This document shows, piece by piece, positions 7,091 to 15,215 of a stretch of DNA of 32,257 bases (the stretch's first letter is position 1; every line of letters starts with the position of its first letter). A program made the translations under genes and the position numbers. Origin of the DNA: Hungatella sp. UBA3402 (GTDB lineage: Bacteria > Bacillota > Clostridia > Lachnospirales > Lachnospiraceae); assembly GCA_002358555.1 (NCBI GenBank), contig DEPC01000186.1:681-32937 (forward strand). The letters run 5' to 3'. The notes beneath the pieces are model-generated. The model saw only the letters and a program-made list of their open reading frames with translations. It did no database searches and was not told the DNA's origin.

Positions 7091-7597
7091 TTATCCCCTT
7101 TTAAACCTTTCTTTGGGTACCATTTCCCGCAAAAACTTTACAAATACTTCCTTTTTCTCCCCCAAAACCTGGTCAGGAACCAGATATGCCCGAACACTGC
7201 TCATATACAAAATATATTCTCCTTTAATTCTGGAAATCTTAGTAACCTGATTCCAATCAACATCCATGGATTGTTCTCCCTGTACTACCCTAAATCCTTC
7301 TTTGGTAAATGTCATATCCATAGGTTCTTTTAATCGGTCATTTCCTGCCTGTTTCATGGCTTTCAAAAACAAAAGTCCAGGCTGCCATACAGTAAACATC
7401 AACACACACATCAAAAGCAACAATCGATAAAAGACTCCCACTTCACTCCATCGAACTACCAACAAATACAAAGAAGCTAAGGTAAACAACAAATTAAAAA
7501 TCCCTAAATATCCTTTATTGGAATGGTACATGGAAAACATCCACAAATTTTTAGCTGTCACCTGAACATGGAACTGAAACGTTTCTTCCTGTGCCAT
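7091..7597 (-). CDS. YcxB-like membrane protein
   Basis: A 168-residue protein with an N-terminal cytosolic strand, two adjacent membrane segments (about 30-48 and 55-75) and a C-terminal soluble domain. In that domain DMTFTKEGFRV and VDWNQVTKISRIKGEYILYMS match the YcxB-like pattern of a small beta-rich domain after two helices. Function is unknown. GGTGA lies just upstream of the ATG. It is 8 bases after tex and 2 bases before tsaE, so it is co-transcribed with both. Confidence 0.75.
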   Translation of the reverse strand: MAQEETFQFHVQVTAKNLWMFSMYHSNKGYLGIFNLLFTLASLYLLVVRWSEVGVFYRLLLLMCVLMFTVWQPGLLFLKAMKQAGNDRLKEPMDMTFTKEGFRVVQGEQSMDVDWNQVTKISRIKGEYILYMSSVRAYLVPDQVLGEKKEVFVKFLREMVPKERFKRG

Positions 7598-7605
7598 TTT
7601 TTCAC

Positions 7606-9747
7606 CTAACCTTTCATTGTAAGTGCAATCCGTTTCTTTGCAAGGTCTACACTTAGAACCCTTACTTCTACAATATCACCAACATTAACCACTTCCATAG
7701 GATGTTTAATAAATCGGTCTGTCATCTGGGAAATATGCACAAGCCCATCCTGATGAACTCCGATGTCCACAAAAGCTCCAAAGTCTATCACATTGCGCAC
7801 AGTACCTTTCAGCACCATACCTGGTGCCAAATCTTTCATTTCCATCACATCTGTACGCAAAATAGGTTTTGGCATCTCCTCTCTGGGGTCCCTAGCCGGT
7901 TTTTCCAACTCCTTTACCATATCACGTAAAGTCATCTCCCCAATCCCTAATTCCTCTGCCATCTTTCCATAATTTATAATTTTTTTGCCAATGCCCTTTA
8001 AGCCCCCAACTCCAATCTCTTCCACTTCATATCCCAGCTTTTTCAATAAAGTTTTTGCTGCCTCATAACTTTCTGGATGTACACTGGTGCCGTCCAATGG
8101 ATTGTTTCCTCCTTGGATTCTCATAAAACCTGCACATTGTTCGTAAGCCTTTGGCCCCAGCTTTGCCACTTTTAAAAGATGATTTCTGTTCTGAAATGCT
8201 CCATGCTCCTCTCGATAAGCCACAATATTTTTGGCTAACGCTTTGTTAATGCCAGAAATGTATTCCAAAAGTGGGGCTGAAGCTGTATTTACATCTACCC
8301 CCACTTTATTTACACAATCTTCCACCACACCTTGCAGAGTTTCTCCTAAATGTTTCTGGTCCATATCATGTTGATACTGTCCTACGCCAATTGATTTGGG
8401 GTCAATTTTTACTAGCTCTGCCAGAGGGTCTTGAAGACGTCTGGCAATCGAAGCAGCACTTCTTTGACCTACATCAAAATTAGGAAATTCCTCTGTAGCT
8501 AATTTGCTGGCAGAATACACAGACGCTCCCGCTTCATTGACAATCACATATTGTACAGAGTCTGGTATCTCTTTGAGCAGTTCCACAATTACTTGTTCTG
8601 ACTCCCTGGAGGCAGTCCCATTTCCCACGGAAATTAGGGAAATGTGATAGGTTTTAATTAGATTTTTTAAGACTTCCTTTGCCTCTGCCACCTTATTCTG
8701 CGGAGCTGTCGGATAAATTACCACAGTATCTAATACCTTTCCAGTCTCATCAACTACTGCCAACTTACAGCCTGTACGAAAGGCAGGGTCCCAGCCAAGT
8801 ACCACCTTTCCTGTAATGGGTGGCTGCATGAGAAGCTGCTCTAAATTTTTCCCAAATACTTTGATTGCCCCCTCCTCTGCTGTCTCTGTAAGTTGCTTGC
8901 GGATTTCCCTCTCTATGGCTGGTGCTATCAACCGTTTATAGCTATCCTCCACCACTGCTTTAAGTATTGGTGTTGTATAGGGATTTTCTCTGACAATAAC
9001 CTGTTTTTCTAAATATCGCAGAATCTCCTCCTCTGGTGCTGTAACCTTGACTGTGAGGACTTTTTCCTTTTCTCCTCGGTTCAAAGCCAAAATTCTGTGA
9101 CCGACTGCTTTTCTTATCGTTTCTTCATAATTATAGTACATCTCATAGACAGATTCTTCCTTTTCATTTTTTGCCATAGATTGAAGGGTTCCCTGTTTCA
9201 TCGTAACATCGCGGATATGAGTTCGATATTTTGCCTCATCAGAAATCCTCTCTGCTAAAATATCTCCTGCCCCAGCAATGGCTTCTTTTGCATCGGATAC
9301 TCCCTTTTCTTCTGAAATATATGCCTTTGCCAGATTCTCTAAAGGTTCCTTTGTCATCTGAAGAGCAATCATATCTGCTAAAGGTCCTAATCCCTTCTCC
9401 TGTGCAATGGTAGCCCTTGTCCTTCTCTTGGGACGATATGGACGGTATAAATCTTCTACTGCCACCAAAGTAGCAGCCTCTTGAATCTGACGTTCCAATT
9501 CTGGTGTCAGTTTTTCCTGTTCCTGTATGGAGGATAATACCTGTTCCTTTTTTTCTTCTAAATTTCTTAAATAGCGAAGACGCTCATCTAAAACTCTCAA
9601 CACCTCATCATTTAATGCTCCTGTGACTTCCTTTCGATATCTGGCAATAAATGGAATCGTGTTTCCCTCATCAATCAACTTTATCGCCGCTTCTGCTTGA
9701 TTGCGTCCAATCTTTAATTCTTCTTGTAATGCTTTTATAATATCCAT
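7606..9747 (-). CDS. tex: Tex-like S1 RNA-binding protein
   Basis: Conserved nucleic-acid-binding protein of the Tex/YhgF family, linked to transcription and RNA handling; its exact role is unsettled. The 713 residues are the usual length and domain order. The N-terminal helical domain has FIARYRKEVTGALNDE; a YqgF-like RNase H fold starts near 318 (GWDPAFRTGCKLAVVD); helix-hairpin-helix motifs lie around 480-560 (YISGINKALAKNIV); a C-terminal S1 domain covers about 640-710 (GTVRNVIDFGAFVDIG, DGLVHIS). It is first in the tex-YcxB-tsaE-tsaB-rimI operon. The leader is about 150 bases from the predicted promoter at 9902-9930. Confidence 0.95.
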   Translation of the reverse strand: MDIIKALQEELKIGRNQAEAAIKLIDEGNTIPFIARYRKEVTGALNDEVLRVLDERLRYLRNLEEKKEQVLSSIQEQEKLTPELERQIQEAATLVAVEDLYRPYRPKRRTRATIAQEKGLGPLADMIALQMTKEPLENLAKAYISEEKGVSDAKEAIAGAGDILAERISDEAKYRTHIRDVTMKQGTLQSMAKNEKEESVYEMYYNYEETIRKAVGHRILALNRGEKEKVLTVKVTAPEEEILRYLEKQVIVRENPYTTPILKAVVEDSYKRLIAPAIEREIRKQLTETAEEGAIKVFGKNLEQLLMQPPITGKVVLGWDPAFRTGCKLAVVDETGKVLDTVVIYPTAPQNKVAEAKEVLKNLIKTYHISLISVGNGTASRESEQVIVELLKEIPDSVQYVIVNEAGASVYSASKLATEEFPNFDVGQRSAASIARRLQDPLAELVKIDPKSIGVGQYQHDMDQKHLGETLQGVVEDCVNKVGVDVNTASAPLLEYISGINKALAKNIVAYREEHGAFQNRNHLLKVAKLGPKAYEQCAGFMRIQGGNNPLDGTSVHPESYEAAKTLLKKLGYEVEEIGVGGLKGIGKKIINYGKMAEELGIGEMTLRDMVKELEKPARDPREEMPKPILRTDVMEMKDLAPGMVLKGTVRNVIDFGAFVDIGVHQDGLVHISQMTDRFIKHPMEVVNVGDIVEVRVLSVDLAKKRIALTMKG

Positions 9748-9901
9748 ATGTCGAACTCTTCCCCTTATTTTCTAGTTTAAGTATTCTTTTTGCTCTCACT
9801 ACACCAGATAAATACAATTTAAAAATTCTTAGTTATGTTTCCTTGAAGCTTCCAATCCTTGTGATAGGTTTGTCCCAAAGATGGTTACGCATCATTCACC
9901 C

Positions 9902-9930
9902 ATTATATAGCGAAACTTCCTTTGCGTCTA
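9902..9930 (-). promoter_or_regulatory. Predicted promoter of the tex operon
   Basis: On the minus strand TAGACG (9925-9930), a 17-base spacer and TATAAT (9902-9907) form a good sigma-A promoter. Its -35 shares the TCTAGA centre with the divergent promoter at 9929-9957. The 9748-9901 leader contains no open frame I would call; GAAGCTTC at about 9844 is a short palindrome. Confidence 0.65.
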
Positions 9931-9957
9931 GACAGTATTTGGTTTTCATGTTACAAT
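9929..9957 (+). promoter_or_regulatory. Predicted promoter of the DUF4190 gene
   Basis: TAGACA (9929-9934), a 17-base spacer and TACAAT (9952-9957) lie on the plus strand about 110 bases before the gene at 10076. The -35 overlaps that of the divergent tex promoter by two bases. Confidence 0.65.
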
Positions 9958-10075
9958 CATAACCATGAAATTACGGAATTGTGGAACTTACTGATAAATA
10001 TTTATTTAGATAATTATAGAAGTTTTAGAATTTCACATAACTAAAATAGCTAGGCAATAAAAGAAAGGAGTCTTT

Positions 10076-10756
10076 ATGGACGAGTATCATAATCAAAATC
10101 GAAACTCGGATGAACAGGCTAATAATCAGCCTCCATCATCTGATTCTCTATATCCCCAGTCTGGACAGACAGATGGCAGCCAACAATGGCAGCAACCGAA
10201 TAATCTGCCAGATAATCGCCAACCATGGCAGGGGGAGCTACAAAACAATCAATCTTATTGGCAGAATGGCCCCCAAAACAACCAGCAGCCATGGCAAAAT
10301 AGACAACAAGATAACCAATCCTCTTGGCAGAATGGACCTCAAAACAACCAACCCTACTGGCAAAACGGACCTCAAAATAACCAGTCCTACTGGCAGAATG
10401 GACCTCAAGATAATCAATCCTACTGGCAACAGCAAGGGGGACAGCAGTATTGGCAACAACCTCCTAGACAGCAAAATAACTTGGCTTTGGCATCTATGAT
10501 TTTTGGTATTTTCTCTTTGCTCACCTGCTGTATTCCATTTTTTCAGTTTCCTTTGGCAATTATCTCTATTGTTTTGGTAATTCTGTCAAAAAAGAAACAG
10601 CCTCTCACTGGCTTTGCCATTGCAGGACTTATTATGGGCATCATTTCTATTTTCATCAGCATCCTTATGGTTCTCTATTGGGGGCAGGTTGTCTCATTTA
10701 TGAATAGCCCTGAATTTATGGATACTTATAATGAAATGGTACAACTATATAACTAA
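10076..10756 (+). CDS. Q/N-rich repeat protein with C-terminal DUF4190-like membrane domain
   Basis: The only plus-strand gene. Residues 1-135 are hydrophilic and rich in Q, N, W and P. From 46 to 120 they consist of seven 11-residue repeats with consensus NNQSYWQNGPQ. Residues 136-205 hold two membrane segments (LASMIFGIFSLLTCCIPFF and FAIAGLIMGIISIFISILM) with the small-residue pattern of DUF4190 proteins; a short tail follows. There is no cleavable signal, so the repeat region is probably cytosolic or displayed through the membrane pair. AAAGGAG lies eight bases before the ATG. A strong bidirectional terminator follows the stop. Function is unknown. Confidence 0.85.
   Translation: MDEYHNQNRNSDEQANNQPPSSDSLYPQSGQTDGSQQWQQPNNLPDNRQPWQGELQNNQSYWQNGPQNNQQPWQNRQQDNQSSWQNGPQNNQPYWQNGPQNNQSYWQNGPQDNQSYWQQQGGQQYWQQPPRQQNNLALASMIFGIFSLLTCCIPFFQFPLAIISIVLVILSKKKQPLTGFAIAGLIMGIISIFISILMVLYWGQVVSFMNSPEFMDTYNEMVQLYN
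10211..10435 (+). repeat. 33-bp coding tandem repeat, seven units
   Basis: Units at codons 46, 57, 68, 79, 90, 101 and 112 of the DUF4190-like gene each encode D/N-N-x-x-x-W-Q-x-x-x-Q. Copies 57, 90 and 101 are the most alike. The 33-base period keeps the frame, so copy number can change without breaking the gene. Confidence 0.85.
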
Positions 10757-10758
10757 AA

Positions 10759-10813
10759 AGCTGCCACGAAATAAACTTTGACGTAACAAATACAAATTTA
10801 TTTCATGGCAGCT
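10759..10813. terminator. Bidirectional terminator between convergent genes
   Basis: AGCTGCCA (10759-10766) pairs with TGGCAGCT (10806-10813) and continues inward with AAATAAA/TTTATTT (10769-10775 with 10797-10803). On the minus strand a T5 run follows; on the plus strand CTTTACTT follows. It serves the plus-strand DUF4190 gene and the minus-strand reductase at 10891-12009. Confidence 0.78.
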
Positions 10814-10890
10814 CTTTACTTAGATAAATCGAAACTAAAAGCTTGCTATTTTTTATAACACAAAAATAAAAAATACCATAAATTTCTTAT

Positions 10891-12009
10891 CTATTTATCA
10901 TAATGTGCAGAAACTGATTTTAAATGTTCAATGATTGGAAGATGCTGAGGACAGACATTTTCGCACTGGCCACATCCAATGCAATCTCCTGCTTTTCCAG
11001 ATTTCTCTGCCACTTGCTTATAGAATGTCTGATTCGCAGTCCATCCTTTTTCTTTTGCCTCCCTCATATCTTCATTATATAAAGAAAAATACTGAGGGAT
11101 TGCAATCTTTTGAGGGCAGCCATCAGTACAATATGCACAGCCCGTACATGGAATTGCAGTAGAAGAATTGATGATATCAGCCGCTTTTTCTACCAATTCA
11201 ATCTCTTTTTGGCTTAAAGGTTCAAAATTTTCCATATAACTTACATTATCCAAAAGTTGATCCATATTGCTCATGCCTGACAATACCATCATCACATTGT
11301 CCAAAGAAGCTGCAAACCGAACTGCCCAGGAAGGAACTGACATCTGAGAGTTATATTCTTTTAACAGTTTTTCAGCCTCCTGTGGTACTTTTGCCAAAGT
11401 TCCACCTTTTACTGGCTCCATAACAATCACTGGCACTCCATGCTTTAGGGCTACCTCATAACATTTCCTCGACTGAATCCACTGACTTTCCCAATCCAGA
11501 TAATTAATCTGAAGCTGTACAAATTCCATCTCTGGATGCTCTGTCAAAATCTGGTCCAAAAGTTCTGCATTGTCATGGAAGGAAAATCCGATTGTTTTTA
11601 CCAATCCTGCTTTCTTTTTATCTTGAAGCCAGTTAAAGCAGTCAAATTTTTCGTATTTAGCATAGCTATTTTGTGAAATACCGTGGAGCAAATAGTAATC
11701 AAAATAATCCACTCCTGTCTTTGCACACTGCTGTTCAAAAACTTTATCGCGGTCCTCTAAACTGTTGAAAAAACTTGAATGCAATTTTGTGGCCAATGTA
11801 AATGCTTCCCTTGGATACCGATTTACAAGTGCTGTCTTAGCTGCATTTTCACTGTTAAATCCACAATACATCCACGCAGTATCAAAATATGTAAATCCTT
11901 TTTCTATAAATATATCCACCATTTTTTTAGTCTGCTCGATATCAATAGATGCTGGGTCTGTAGAATCCAAAAGAGGAAGTCTCATTAAACCAAATCCTAA
12001 TTTTTTCAT
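10891..12009 (-). CDS. Aldo/keto reductase with C-terminal 2x[4Fe-4S] ferredoxin domain
   Basis: A TIM-barrel oxidoreductase with an added electron-carrier tail. The catalytic tetrad is visible: D43 and Y48 in YFDTAWMYCG, K75 in ATKLHS and H109 in YYLLHG. The C-terminal 85 residues contain CTGCAYCTDGCP (288-299) and CIGCGQCENVCP (343-354), two cluster-binding cysteine sets. Such fusions are common in anaerobic Clostridia; the substrate is unknown. GGAG precedes the ATG. A perfect palindrome ACATTTTAAAATGT (12039-12052) in the 97-base gap upstream could be an operator. It may be co-transcribed with the EIIB-like gene upstream. Confidence 0.92.
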   Translation of the reverse strand: MKKLGFGLMRLPLLDSTDPASIDIEQTKKMVDIFIEKGFTYFDTAWMYCGFNSENAAKTALVNRYPREAFTLATKLHSSFFNSLEDRDKVFEQQCAKTGVDYFDYYLLHGISQNSYAKYEKFDCFNWLQDKKKAGLVKTIGFSFHDNAELLDQILTEHPEMEFVQLQINYLDWESQWIQSRKCYEVALKHGVPVIVMEPVKGGTLAKVPQEAEKLLKEYNSQMSVPSWAVRFAASLDNVMMVLSGMSNMDQLLDNVSYMENFEPLSQKEIELVEKAADIINSSTAIPCTGCAYCTDGCPQKIAIPQYFSLYNEDMREAKEKGWTANQTFYKQVAEKSGKAGDCIGCGQCENVCPQHLPIIEHLKSVSAHYDK

Positions 12010-12038
12010 TGCTCTCCAACTCCTTTTCTTTTTATCTT

Positions 12039-12052
12039 ACATTTTAAAATGT
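12039..12052. promoter_or_regulatory. Palindrome upstream of the aldo/keto reductase
   Basis: ACATTTTAAAATGT is a perfect 14-base palindrome 30 bases before the reductase start. It could be an operator, but AT-rich palindromes arise easily by chance. Confidence 0.3.
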
Positions 12053-12106
12053 CATATCTGCTATGCCCCAAATATAGTTTAAGAATCTTTCTTTTATTGC
12101 TTTTTC

Positions 12107-12733
12107 TTATGCTGCTCCTAGACTCATTTCCATAAGCTTATTTACTACACGGTTTACATTGCTGCTGGCAAAATCCATTGCATCAATGCTCATAACTTTA
12201 CTTCCATATTTCGCCTGATACTCTGACAGCTTATAGGCAATCTGTGGTGCAAGCAATATATAATCATAAGCTTCCTGCACTTTGTCAATCTCTGTATAGC
12301 TAACTGCATCAACCGTCATCACAAGCCCAGCAGTATTCAATGAATTCTGCATCGTGTAGGCAAAGTAGGAAGAAGTCATCCCTGATGTACAACTTATCAA
12401 AAGGCGAATAGGCCGATGACTAGAAATTGCAGACACATTTAACTGCTCTCTTTGTTCTTTCTTTTTTGAAAAGAAATCAAAAAAAGCTCTGATATTATTC
12501 TGGGAAGTTTCCAACTCTTTCATCTGGAAATGCAGGTAAAAAGGTATTTCTCCAGTCTCTTTATCTTCAACTGATAATTCCAGAATACAGTTTTCATGAA
12601 AAGCCACTGTAGCATGATAATCTTTGTTACAAAAACAAATCTTTTTTGCTTGGTTGTCAACATGAGCACATTTCATAGAAGCAAGCTCATGATATATTTT
12701 ACATTTTAATGATTTTTCTGTTCTCTCCTTCAT
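12107..12733 (-). CDS. Orphan protein with C-terminal PTS EIIB-like domain
   Basis: 208 residues. From about 108 the sequence follows the lactose/cellobiose-type EIIB fold: LLISCTSGMTSS with the candidate phospho-cysteine C115, then a parallel-strand core, YDYILLAPQIAY, and VMSIDAMDF. The N-terminal 100 residues hold several cysteines (KCAHV, KICFCNKDY) and match nothing I recognise. In sugar uptake EIIB passes phosphate from EIIA to the EIIC-bound sugar, but no EIIA, EIIC or sugar gene is nearby. A regulatory or sensory role is therefore possible. It is preceded by a sigma-A promoter and a 19-base palindrome. Confidence 0.72.
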   Translation of the reverse strand: MKERTEKSLKCKIYHELASMKCAHVDNQAKKICFCNKDYHATVAFHENCILELSVEDKETGEIPFYLHFQMKELETSQNNIRAFFDFFSKKKEQREQLNVSAISSHRPIRLLISCTSGMTSSYFAYTMQNSLNTAGLVMTVDAVSYTEIDKVQEAYDYILLAPQIAYKLSEYQAKYGSKVMSIDAMDFASSNVNRVVNKLMEMSLGAA

Positions 12734-12758
12734 GCTCTCCCTTTACCTTTCTAACATT

Positions 12759-12787
12759 ATTTTAACACTTAGTTTCTATCATGGCAA
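12759..12787 (-). promoter_or_regulatory. Predicted promoter of the EIIB-like gene
   Basis: On the minus strand TTGCCA (12782-12787), a 17-base spacer and TAAAAT (12759-12764) lie 26 bases before the ATG of the gene ending at 12733. Confidence 0.55.
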
Positions 12788-12808
12788 ATACCTGTTTTCT
12801 ATATCAAA

Positions 12809-12827
12809 CTATACTTAACAAGTATAG
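12809..12827. promoter_or_regulatory. Palindromic candidate operator
   Basis: CTATACTTAACAAGTATAG is a perfect 8-base inverted repeat with a 3-base centre. It lies 21 bases upstream of the -35 box of the EIIB-like gene, a position that suits an activator or a repressor. Confidence 0.42.
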
Positions 12828-12975
12828 ACTTTTCATAAATTTTTGCAGCTATTCTAATCATAGTTTTCAGGCAAATGCTTAACTTTTGATATTATTATAG
12901 CTGCTCTTTTCCAAATATGGAATCTCTTAGCTGTCAATATAGCATTAACTTTAAGTTTATACTAGAGTCAAAGTA

Positions 12976-13113
12976 ACTTAACCGATTGTAGTAGTTAAAA
13001 GTTGTAGGCAGAAGTAGCACAGCAAAGAAGGTTCCCACTACCCTGCGGCTTCGGAGCCCTCTTCCGCGCGTTACTTCTACCTACAAAACTTTAACTACTA
13101 CAACCAATTAACT
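12976..13113 (-). repeat. Dispersed inverted-repeat element, copy 1
   Basis: Long arms flank a GC-rich centre: TTGTAGTAGTTAAA (from 12986) pairs with TTTAACTACTACAA (ends 13104), then GTAGGCAGAAGTA pairs with TACTTCTACCTAC. The minus-strand reading resembles copy 2 at 24174-24297: shared GAAGTAACGC, TTTGCTGTG and TACTTCTGCCTAC. It lies 30 bases after the TPM gene stop and could act as its terminator. Confidence 0.75.
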
Positions 13114-13142
13114 AAAAATCCTAAAGATATATCTGTACTTTT

Positions 13143-14075
13143 CTAAAATCCTCTGCTTCCTCCTCCGTGGGTATGACCCCCCGAGGAAGTATGGGTAGAG
13201 CTGCGGCCTGACGAAGAATGGCCTCCATGAGTATGACTTCCGGTATCTCTAGGGATTACCGCGCTTCTGATAAATTTGTCTACTAACTGGTCATTCTGGT
13301 CATGATACACAAATTTAGCTTCTGAACGATAAGCCATATTTAGATTCCGAATCTGTTCATAGTCCTGCTCCATTCGATACTGGCGCTTTACTGTAATACA
13401 TGCAAAGCCTGCTACAAAAGCAGCAACTCCGAAAGCTAAAATTGCTTCTGACCATTCGATACTCCTATGTACACTAATTTTTCCTGTCTCAGTGTCATAA
13501 TTATACTGACCATTTGGGATACCTGCTTTACAATAGCGATCCACATCGGTCAAAAATGCTTTCACACTGGCTGTATAGTCTCCTTGGGAAGCACCTTCAT
13601 AGACATTATCAAGCATGGAGTCAATCCTTTGGTCTGTAAAAATCCGAATTGCCCTTCCTCCTGTAGAAAAAACCAATTCTCGATTATCCATATCAATTAA
13701 GAACAAAATTCCATCCTTATCGCTTCCTTGTCCAAAACTACCTGTATCATAAAAATCATCTGCATATGCTGTGGCTGTCTTTCCTTGTGCATCTTCTGTT
13801 GTTACCACCACAATATCCAGATGATATTGGTCTTGATAATCAGCGATTACTCCTTCTGCCTGGTCTGCATAAGCGATGTCCAAAATATTTGCCATATCAT
13901 AAATTCGCTTTTTACTTACAGTTTCCGATTCCTCCTGTCCATAAGCAGTACCAGTCAATATACACCATAGTATGATAAAAATCCAGATTCCTACACTGAC
14001 ATATGCAATCCTTAAAAGATGGTTTCTATCATTTGTACATTGTTCCAAAAGTTTGTGTTGTCTTTTTATTTTCAT
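13143..14075 (-). CDS. TPM-domain membrane protein (YdjH/YgcG-like)
   Basis: 310 residues: an N-terminal membrane segment (about 22-45), a TPM domain (about 55-190; IYDMANILDIAYADQAE, VVVTTEDAQG, DKDGILFLIDMDNRELVFSTGG), a second membrane segment (about 212-230) and a Gly/Ser/His-rich tail ending GGGSRGF. TPM domains are found in membrane-homeostasis proteins, including B. subtilis YdjH of the pspA-ydjGHI operon. It overlaps the zinc-ribbon gene upstream by 4 bases. Biochemical activity is unknown; some TPM proteins were proposed to be phosphatases. Confidence 0.85.
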   Translation of the reverse strand: MKIKRQHKLLEQCTNDRNHLLRIAYVSVGIWIFIILWCILTGTAYGQEESETVSKKRIYDMANILDIAYADQAEGVIADYQDQYHLDIVVVTTEDAQGKTATAYADDFYDTGSFGQGSDKDGILFLIDMDNRELVFSTGGRAIRIFTDQRIDSMLDNVYEGASQGDYTASVKAFLTDVDRYCKAGIPNGQYNYDTETGKISVHRSIEWSEAILAFGVAAFVAGFACITVKRQYRMEQDYEQIRNLNMAYRSEAKFVYHDQNDQLVDKFIRSAVIPRDTGSHTHGGHSSSGRSSTHTSSGGHTHGGGSRGF

Positions 14076-15184
14076 AGAAAATACCCCACCACTAGAAGTA
14101 TTGCAAAAAGAGGCACAAAAAGCTCTGCAAAAAAGAACATCAATTTTTTGTTATCAACGGGAAGCTTTCCACAGACCTTTCCACTCTGTCCATTGCAGGC
14201 AAAATAATAAATCTCACCGGTTTTTGCCTCTTTATAAGTAAGTGTCCACACTGGAAGTAATGCATACTCCCATCGAGAATCTTTAATCTTAGTTTCCTGA
14301 CTGCTGATATTCATACTACTGTACCCACCTATACTGCTTTGTAAGTTGTCTTCTGCAAAGCTTCGGACTTCTTGTTCTACATCTGTCAAAAACTGGTTCT
14401 GCTCCATATCCCGTTTTTCGGCAAAAAACCCTGACAGAAATCCCATAGAAAAAGGTTTTATGGACTTTGTATCAAATGGCATAACCCCTTCCACCAGTTT
14501 TTTATCTGCTTTCTTTAATGCATTGCGGGTTACATGATTGATACCTATGGTCCCTGAGCGAGATACATCATATCGCTGAGTTTCTGTGTATTGGATATCT
14601 CCTTTCCTCCAAGTGCGCACCTTCGTTCCCTGTGCTTTTAGCTTTCCATCTACCTGACAGCTATAGAGCCAATATGGAAAATATACCCCTGTCATTTTCT
14701 CTATCTGTTGTGGAGCATAAAAATCGGAGGGCACAAACCGTTTCTTTTTTAACCAATCCAGAAAAATTCTCTCCGCCTTTTCTTTGTCTAAGGCAAATGG
14801 AATCACATAATCTGGATGATACTTTCCGTTGAGCCTTCCTTGCAGGATTACTGGATTCTGACAGTAAAAGCAGAAGGAAGCTGCTGTTGTCTCATCTGTA
14901 ACAATCTCTGCTCCACAGCTTGGGCATGTATATACTACAGCTTCCTTCTCTGTACTATCGCTCTTTTGACTGTCATTTTCTTGGCTGCTTCCTAATTGTT
15001 CTGGATTTAGACTGTCTGCTCCAGCCTGTTTATCTTTTTCTTCACCCTTTATCTCTGGTGCTATCTTTTCCAGTTCTTCCTGGGTAAACTTAGAAAGACA
15101 GTATTCACATTCATAGTTCTGGGAAGCAGGGTCAAATTGAAGCCCACCGCCACAGTTGGGACATTTAATGCTAAGTGTTGCCAT
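14072..15184 (-). CDS. TFIIB-type zinc-ribbon membrane protein (YdjG-like)
   Basis: 370 residues from the ATG at 15184. That start is chosen because GGCGGAGG lies eight bases upstream; an in-frame ATG at 15235 would overlap the previous gene. Two zinc ribbons open the protein (CPNCGGGLQF...CEYC at about 8-30 and CPSCGAEI...CFYC at about 84-107), separated by an acidic Q/S/E-rich linker. A middle domain carries FLDWLKKKRFVPSDF and YFPYWLY. A C-terminal hydrophobic segment (about 348-370) anchors it. The order matches B. subtilis YdjG, a PspA-associated membrane protein. It overlaps the TPM gene. Confidence 0.85.
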   Translation of the reverse strand: MATLSIKCPNCGGGLQFDPASQNYECEYCLSKFTQEELEKIAPEIKGEEKDKQAGADSLNPEQLGSSQENDSQKSDSTEKEAVVYTCPSCGAEIVTDETTAASFCFYCQNPVILQGRLNGKYHPDYVIPFALDKEKAERIFLDWLKKKRFVPSDFYAPQQIEKMTGVYFPYWLYSCQVDGKLKAQGTKVRTWRKGDIQYTETQRYDVSRSGTIGINHVTRNALKKADKKLVEGVMPFDTKSIKPFSMGFLSGFFAEKRDMEQNQFLTDVEQEVRSFAEDNLQSSIGGYSSMNISSQETKIKDSRWEYALLPVWTLTYKEAKTGEIYYFACNGQSGKVCGKLPVDNKKLMFFFAELFVPLFAILLVVGYFL

Positions 15185-15215
15185 ATTTTTGGCCTCCGCC
15201 TTGCCATATCTTTGT

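Noticed and set aside
10110..10499. Alternative-frame and antisense open frames across the 33-bp repeats, and the idea of a CRISPR-like array
   Set aside because: Repeat periodicity keeps several frames open. The +1 coding frame from 10076 has the ribosome binding site and the membrane domain, and the repeats have no unique spacers.
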